Source of the DNA: Purshia tridentata
Lineage: Eukaryota; Streptophyta; Magnoliopsida; Rosales; Rosaceae
Assembly (NCBI GenBank): GCA_003254885.1
Contig: QANT01008366.1
Span: 1-64,000, forward strand
Direction: 5' to 3'
Length of the DNA: 64,000 nucleotides
Within the stretch, counting starts at the first letter, position 1. Every line of letters begins with the position of its first letter. A model generated the notes under the pieces. That model was not told where the DNA came from. It ran no database searches and was given only the letters and a program-made list of their open reading frames with translations. Shown piece by piece: positions 63,931 to 64,000 of this stretch. The translations under genes were made by a program, and so were the position numbers.

Positions 63931-64000
63931 ATTACAATCTCACAAGCATTGTAAAGTTCTAATGAAACCAATTCTGACCTCATCTTGACTTTTTTTTTTG

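Overview
The window is nuclear DNA from a flowering plant. Genes have many short GT-AG introns, intergenic DNA is AT-rich, 5' leaders often carry introns and GA/CT tracts, and every recognisable product belongs to a plant gene family. Protein wording fits a eudicot, probably a rosid; Rosaceae is my guess, from the style of the repeats, and is not proven. No prokaryotic, organellar or viral segment was seen.

Layout, left to right: 3' part of the RNA polymerase I subunit RPA49 gene (+, 0.7-2.1 kb); a clade A protein phosphatase 2C of the HAB1/HAB2 type (-, 3.0-6.2 kb); a USP-domain receptor-like cytoplasmic kinase without a U-box (+, 7.4-12.1 kb); TIM23 (+, 13.1-13.8 kb, damaged by an assembly duplication); mitochondrial pyruvate dehydrogenase E2 (-, 16.4-22.2 kb); a telomere-repeat-binding (TRB/SMH) protein (+, 24.5-27.9 kb); N-myristoyltransferase (-, 29.2-32.3 kb); eIF4A (+, 34.5-36.9 kb); a small DUF3511 protein (+, 40.1-40.4 kb); two tandem mTERF genes (-), the one at 42.0-43.2 kb broken and the one at 44.2-45.4 kb intact; a CK1-type kinase (-, 47.1-51.6 kb); and a P4-ATPase flippase of the ALA4/ALA5 type (-, 52.9-58.6 kb). 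From 59.7 kb to the end I find no convincing gene, only AT-rich and repeat sequence.

The genes do not form a pathway. What links them is ancestral order: eight of them (HAB, USP kinase, TIM23, TRB, eIF4A, DUF3511, CKL, ALA) have, as I recall, relatives in the same order at Arabidopsis At1g72770-At1g72700, while RPA49 and E2 have relatives next to another eIF4A gene near At3g13920-13940. The window may therefore preserve an order that Arabidopsis split between duplicated segments. Many housekeeping genes here carry a telo-box (AAACCCTA) near the 5' end, and one gene in the window encodes a telo-box-binding type protein.

Three single-N positions (13462, 27097, 63797) each separate two nearly identical copies of about 105-119 bp. 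They look like unmerged assembly overlaps, and one of them breaks TIM23. Other non-genic features are a 388-bp foldback element in the NMT leader intron, a tRNA-type SINE, further MITE-like elements, tandem duplications and a short imperfect hairpin. I found no previously undescribed biological system that the sequence can support; the most useful leads are the assembly junctions, the mTERF duplicate/pseudogene pair, the telo-box set, an unexplained coding-like stretch at 41.2-41.5 kb and the small hairpin at 39.7 kb.
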